Assembly (NCBI RefSeq): GCF_021389935.1
Contig: NZ_CP089979.1
Location: forward strand, 3,515,001-3,579,000
Direction: 5' to 3'
From: Fulvivirga ligni
GTDB lineage: Bacteria; Bacteroidota; Bacteroidia; Cytophagales; Cyclobacteriaceae
Length of the DNA: 64,000 nt
This document shows positions 60,968 to 64,000 of this stretch, piece after piece. The translations under genes and the position numbers were made by a program. The notes beneath the pieces are model-generated. The model saw only the letters and a program-made list of their open reading frames with translations, was not told the DNA's origin and made no database searches. The first letter of the stretch is position 1, and each line of letters opens with the position of its first letter.

Positions 60968-61037
60968 CGATAGGCCATTGATTTATAAATATTTGATAAA
61001 ATTTATATATTGTGAACACGTGTGATAGCATGGTACA

Positions 61038-61068
61038 TTTGTCACAGTGAAAATTTCAACTATTTTTG
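61038..61068 (+). promoter_or_regulatory. Promoter of the SPOR-Tol/Exb operon
   Basis: TTTG (61038-61041), a 19-base spacer and TATTTTTG (61061-61068): a full match to the Bacteroidota TTTG-N19-TAnnTTTG consensus, 40 bases before the ATG at 61109. This is the best promoter in the window and gives the SPOR-TolQ-TolR-TonB genes their own start. Confidence 0.72.
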
Positions 61069-61108
61069 TACGTATTTTTTAAACTAGAGCAATTTTAAAG
61101 ATTCAACC

Positions 61109-61996
61109 ATGGCCAAGAAGAAAAAAGATGAAATAGAAGAGAATGATGATTTACATCAGGATAACGATAATATAAATGAGGCTGATGATAGTTTCGGTCT
61201 GCCAGATGTAGATTTTGAGCCCATCAGCAGAGAGGAACCGGAAGAAGAACCAGAAGAAGAACCATCATATACTACTACTGACAGCATTGAAGAGGAAGAA
61301 GAAACTACTGTAGAAGAACCTTATAATAATGATTATCAGGAAGAAGAGGTAGAGAGAGAAGTAGTAGAGGAAGAATATACTGTAAAAGAAACGGTATACT
61401 ACGAGCCGGAATCTGATGAAAATGCTTACGAATCTGAAAAAGAACAGGAGTACGTGCCAGGAAGCTATACTCCTCCAAAAGATAATTCTGTAGTGCCTAA
61501 AGTTTTAGGTGTGCTGGTAGTTGTTTTATTAGCGGCTATAGCCATATGGTTCTTTGTTTTCGAACAGCCTAAAAATGACCAGGCAGAGAGTGATGCACTA
61601 AGAGCAAAAGCAGATAGCGTAGAACAAGCACAACTTGCTGAGAAACAGCGAGAAGCTGAAAGAATAGCGCAAGAAGAGGCTGCCAGAAGAGCCGCTGAAG
61701 AACAAGCTGCTGCAGAAGCCGCTGCCAAACCTAAAATAGGTGCGATAGAAACAATTTCATCAAGGACCGGACGTTACTATGTAGTAGTTGCCAGTGCTAT
61801 AGATGGAGATCTTGCCATGGATCATGCTAAAAAGCTCAGTAAGGCCGGCTCTGACGTTGCCATTATTAAGCCTTTTGGTAAATCTAAGTTTCATCGTGTA
61901 GCCATTGGAAGCACAGACTCCTGGGCAGAGGCACAAAATAATGCCAATGACCTGAAAGGAGAGTATGGTGACGGCGTATGGGTAATTAAATATTAA
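61109..61996 (+). CDS. SPOR-domain membrane protein with acidic N-terminus
   Basis: A 295-residue bitopic protein. Cytosolic residues 1-125 are extremely acidic (EEPEEEPEEEPS, EEEEETTVEEP). One span follows at ~132-152 (VLGVLVVVLLAAIAIWFFVF), then an Ala/Glu-rich coiled coil (AEKQREAERIAQEEAARRAA) and a C-terminal SPOR domain (about 222-295: RYYVVVASAIDGDLAMDHA, VAIGSTDSWAEAQNNA). SPOR domains bind glycan strands stripped of stem peptides, marking division sites in the family. It starts 1 base before the TolQ-like gene (61996/61998), so the two are coupled. Confidence 0.88.
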   Translation: MAKKKKDEIEENDDLHQDNDNINEADDSFGLPDVDFEPISREEPEEEPEEEPSYTTTDSIEEEEETTVEEPYNNDYQEEEVEREVVEEEYTVKETVYYEPESDENAYESEKEQEYVPGSYTPPKDNSVVPKVLGVLVVVLLAAIAIWFFVFEQPKNDQAESDALRAKADSVEQAQLAEKQREAERIAQEEAARRAAEEQAAAEAAAKPKIGAIETISSRTGRYYVVVASAIDGDLAMDHAKKLSKAGSDVAIIKPFGKSKFHRVAIGSTDSWAEAQNNANDLKGEYGDGVWVIKY

Positions 61997-61997
61997 T

Positions 61998-62675
61998 ATG
62001 ATTTTTGCACAAATTACTACAAGTCTAGATACAGCTGAAGTTGTAACGGGACCTGATTCAGTATCAATATTAGACCTCCTTTTTCAAGGAGGTTTTATGA
62101 TGGTTCCAATTTTGATTTTATCAATTGGGGCAGTTTACATTTTTGTAGAACGAGTTTTAACTATTAGTAAGGCGGAGAAAACTCCTGATGGATTCATGTC
62201 CAAAATAAGAGACATGGTGGAGAAAGGAGATATCAACGGTGCCAAAATTCTTTGCAAAGAGTACAATTCACCTACTGCTCGTATGATTGAGAAGGGCCTT
62301 TCCAGAATAGGTAGTCCTTTGAAAAACATCGAGGTAAGTATTGAAAACGTAGGTAAGATTGAGCTTTTCAAGCTGGAAAAGAACTTGTCATTAATGGCTA
62401 CCATATCAGGATCGGCTCCTATGCTTGGTTTCCTCGGTACGGTAATAGGTATGATTGATGCCTTTATCGCTATAGCTCAGGAAGAAGGCTCAGTGAGTCC
62501 TAAATTACTTTCTGAAGGTATTTATACCGCCATGGTTACTACAGCTGCTGGTTTGTTCGTTGGTATTTTGGCCTATTTAGGCTATAACTATCTTGTAGCA
62601 AAAGTGCAGAAGGTAGTTCACAAAATGGAATACAATTCCGTAGATTTTATTGATTTATTACAAGAACCTAGATAA
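61998..62675 (+). CDS. MotA/TolQ/ExbB proton channel protein
   Basis: A 225-residue inner-membrane protein of the TolQ/ExbB family with three spans: about 28-50 (LFQGGFMMVPILILSIGAVY), 132-155 (PMLGFLGTVIGMIDAFIAIA) and 170-195 (GIYTAMVTTAAGLFVGILAY). The conserved proton-channel phrases GSAPMLGFLGTVIGMI and EGIYTAMVTTAAGLFVGI are intact. The long cytosolic loop between spans 1 and 2 fits the family. With the ExbD/TolR gene 8 bases on and the TonB-like gene, it would form a force-generating complex. It has an N-terminal extension of about 20 residues before span 1. Confidence 0.95.
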   Translation: MIFAQITTSLDTAEVVTGPDSVSILDLLFQGGFMMVPILILSIGAVYIFVERVLTISKAEKTPDGFMSKIRDMVEKGDINGAKILCKEYNSPTARMIEKGLSRIGSPLKNIEVSIENVGKIELFKLEKNLSLMATISGSAPMLGFLGTVIGMIDAFIAIAQEEGSVSPKLLSEGIYTAMVTTAAGLFVGILAYLGYNYLVAKVQKVVHKMEYNSVDFIDLLQEPR

Positions 62676-62683
62676 GCTTATTA

Positions 62684-63073
62684 ATGGCTCTTCAATCAAA
62701 ACATAAAGTAGACGCTATGTTTAGCATGTCTTCAATGACAGATATTATATTTCTGTTATTGATCTTCTTCATGCTTACATCGTCTTTTATTACACCTTCA
62801 GGTTTACCTGTAAATTTGCCTTCAAGCAAGGCGTCTACAGTAGAGATGCAAAAGGTTTCCGTTACAATTACAAAGGATTTAGAGTACTTTGTAAATGATA
62901 AGCGTGTTACCCAATCTACGCTTGAAAGGGAACTAAAACGCCAGCTAGTTGGTAATGAAGGAGTGGTAGTACTTCATATTGATGAAACCGTACCTACCAA
63001 AAATTTAGTTGAAGTAGCGGGTATAGCTACCTCTTTAGAGGCCAAAGTATCTATAGCTACTGAACCAAATTAA
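62684..63073 (+). CDS. ExbD/TolR family protein
   Basis: A 129-residue protein with one span (about 15-35, MTDIIFLLLIFFMLTSSF) that carries the essential Asp of the family (SSMTDIIFLLLIFFM), and a periplasmic domain with SITKDLEYFVNDKRV-like strands and TVPTKNLVEVAGIATSLEA. It pairs with TolQ/ExbB to use proton flow. It ends 4 bases before the TonB-like gene. Whether it is TolR- or ExbD-like cannot be separated from sequence; the SPOR neighbour leans toward a Tol/division-type role. Confidence 0.94.
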   Translation: MALQSKHKVDAMFSMSSMTDIIFLLLIFFMLTSSFITPSGLPVNLPSSKASTVEMQKVSVTITKDLEYFVNDKRVTQSTLERELKRQLVGNEGVVVLHIDETVPTKNLVEVAGIATSLEAKVSIATEPN

Positions 63074-63077
63074 TAAT

Positions 63078-63959
63078 ATGGAAACAACACTTCAGGAAGC
63101 AAAGAATAAAAGGGCAGGATTGATAGTAGCGGCATTAACACATGCCATAGTGTTACTGATATGTCTGTTTATTCTTGCGTGGGAGCCACCAGATCCACCA
63201 CGTCCTGAATATGGTATTATGGTGAACTTTGGCAATAGTGCCAAAGGAACCGGAGATATACAGCCCACACAACCTGTAGAAGAAACGAAATCTGATGAAG
63301 AAGCTGCGCCCGAAGAAGTTCCGGAGGCCGCTGAAGAGCAGGTTTCTGAAGCAGAACCTGTAGTGGAAGAGGCTCAAACTGACGTTCAGGAAGTAGCACC
63401 TACTCCTGTTAGTACACAGCCGAGCCCGGATGTGGTTCCTGAAAAGAAAGTGGAGCAGAAAAAGCCCGAAGTAAAGAAAGAAGTAGTAGAAAAGCCTAAG
63501 GAGGTAACTAAACCTGCTGAGAAGCCACCAGTGAAGCCAAGCACAGGAGCTAATGGTAAATCTGGCACCAATGATACACCTCAAAACTCTAGCCAGGGAA
63601 ATAGTACTGGAGCTACTGGAGATCAGGGAAAACCTGAAGGTAATCTCGATTCAAGAGCGTTGGTAGGAAGCACCTGGGATGGTTCTGGTTCTTCATTATC
63701 TATGACTGGCTGGGTATGGGATTCAAGGCCCGACCCTAAGGATGAATCTAGCGAGAATGGTCGTATAGTTTTTCAGATTAAAATAGACGATAGAGGTGAG
63801 ATCTTGAGCATCACTACCTTAGAGCGTAGTGTTAGTCCTGATGTAGAGAAAAAGTATAGAGCCGCTGTACAGGAGCTTACTTTTAGCAAAACGGCTGATA
63901 ACACTATACCAGCACCGATGTCAACGGGAACCATTACCTTCAATATTAAATCCAAGTAG
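63078..63959 (+). CDS. TonB/TolA-like energy transducer
   Basis: A 293-residue protein with one span near the N-terminus (VAALTHAIVLLICLFILAW), a long Pro/Glu/Lys/Val-rich rod (EEAAPEEVPEAAEEQVSEAE, KKVEQKKPEVKKEVVEKPKE), and a C-terminal domain starting around residue 205 (ESSENGRIVFQIKIDDRGEI, SVSPDVEKKYRAAVQELTFS) of the TonB/TolA type. The Tyr-Pro site typical of TonB C-domains is absent, so it may contact a partner other than classical receptors, such as a TolB/Pal-like protein. It completes the TPR-barrel-SPOR-TolQ-TolR-TonB order. Confidence 0.88.
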   Translation: METTLQEAKNKRAGLIVAALTHAIVLLICLFILAWEPPDPPRPEYGIMVNFGNSAKGTGDIQPTQPVEETKSDEEAAPEEVPEAAEEQVSEAEPVVEEAQTDVQEVAPTPVSTQPSPDVVPEKKVEQKKPEVKKEVVEKPKEVTKPAEKPPVKPSTGANGKSGTNDTPQNSSQGNSTGATGDQGKPEGNLDSRALVGSTWDGSGSSLSMTGWVWDSRPDPKDESSENGRIVFQIKIDDRGEILSITTLERSVSPDVEKKYRAAVQELTFSKTADNTIPAPMSTGTITFNIKSK

Positions 63960-64000
63960 TTTTTATACTGTCAATTTATTGATGAGATTTGTTGATCTTT

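Noticed and set aside
63982-64000. Possible start of the next gene (ATG at 63982, MRFVDL)
   Set aside because: Only six codons are visible before the window ends, too few to support a gene call.

Overview
The window is chromosomal DNA from a member of the Bacteroidota, most likely order Cytophagales. This rests on content, not on a database match. It carries type IX secretion (T9SS) cargo with both type A sorting domains and CHU_C-type (gliding-motility-associated) C-termini, a PorP/SprF-family protein, PEP carboxykinase (ATP), a holA gene, ECF sigma regulation, and several promoters matching the Bacteroidota pattern TTTG-N19/20-TAnnTTTG. The DNA is AT-rich, and most starts lack a strong Shine-Dalgarno sequence. 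I found no rRNA, tRNA, CRISPR array or insertion sequence.

Layout. 0-5.2 kb: the end of a WG-repeat gene, an AraC regulator beside an orphan TRAP-type binding protein, TfoX-like, HxlR regulator divergent from a flavodoxin-fold quinone/NAD(P)H oxidoreductase, a membrane J-protein and a lipoprotein. 5.3-14 kb (minus strand): a two-gene unit for a 1191-residue T9SS cargo and a phage-tail-fibre-like surface protein, a frameshifted DUF3592-like gene, membrane and barrel proteins, and an ECF sigma factor with a putative membrane partner. 14-18.4 kb: a repeat-rich stretch in which two dispersed palindromic repeat families (A and B) recur as A-B pairs around VOC, GH13 and DUF1801 genes. 18.5-21.6 kb: a 2H phosphoesterase overlapping a subclass B1 metallo-beta-lactamase, a GNAT acetyltransferase and a membrane glycosyltransferase. 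21.7-34.4 kb: the most striking locus, encoding a 2522-residue MBG/Ig-repeat adhesin, a 919-residue MBG-repeat paralogue, PorP/SprF and a PD40 propeller protein, apparently one transcription unit. A Wzz/BY-kinase-like protein follows (34.6-36.8 kb).

37-48.3 kb looks like a metabolic and stress regulon: pckA, usp-DASS transporter-porin, TonB, a YceI protein, a PAS histidine kinase paired with a receiver-CRP/FNR fusion, and a second usp. Four intergenic regions here each hold a TGA-N6-TCA palindrome of the kind CRP/FNR proteins bind, and the kinase PAS domain keeps FixL-like His and Arg positions. I propose these genes answer the linked two-component system.

48.4-54.9 kb: a secreted CotH-family protein, a sialate O-acetylesterase-like enzyme, a kinase with a degenerate receiver domain, and a lipoprotein. 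55-64 kb: holA, then a colinear envelope set of TPR protein, outer-membrane barrel, SPOR protein, TolQ/ExbB, TolR/ExbD and TonB-like protein.
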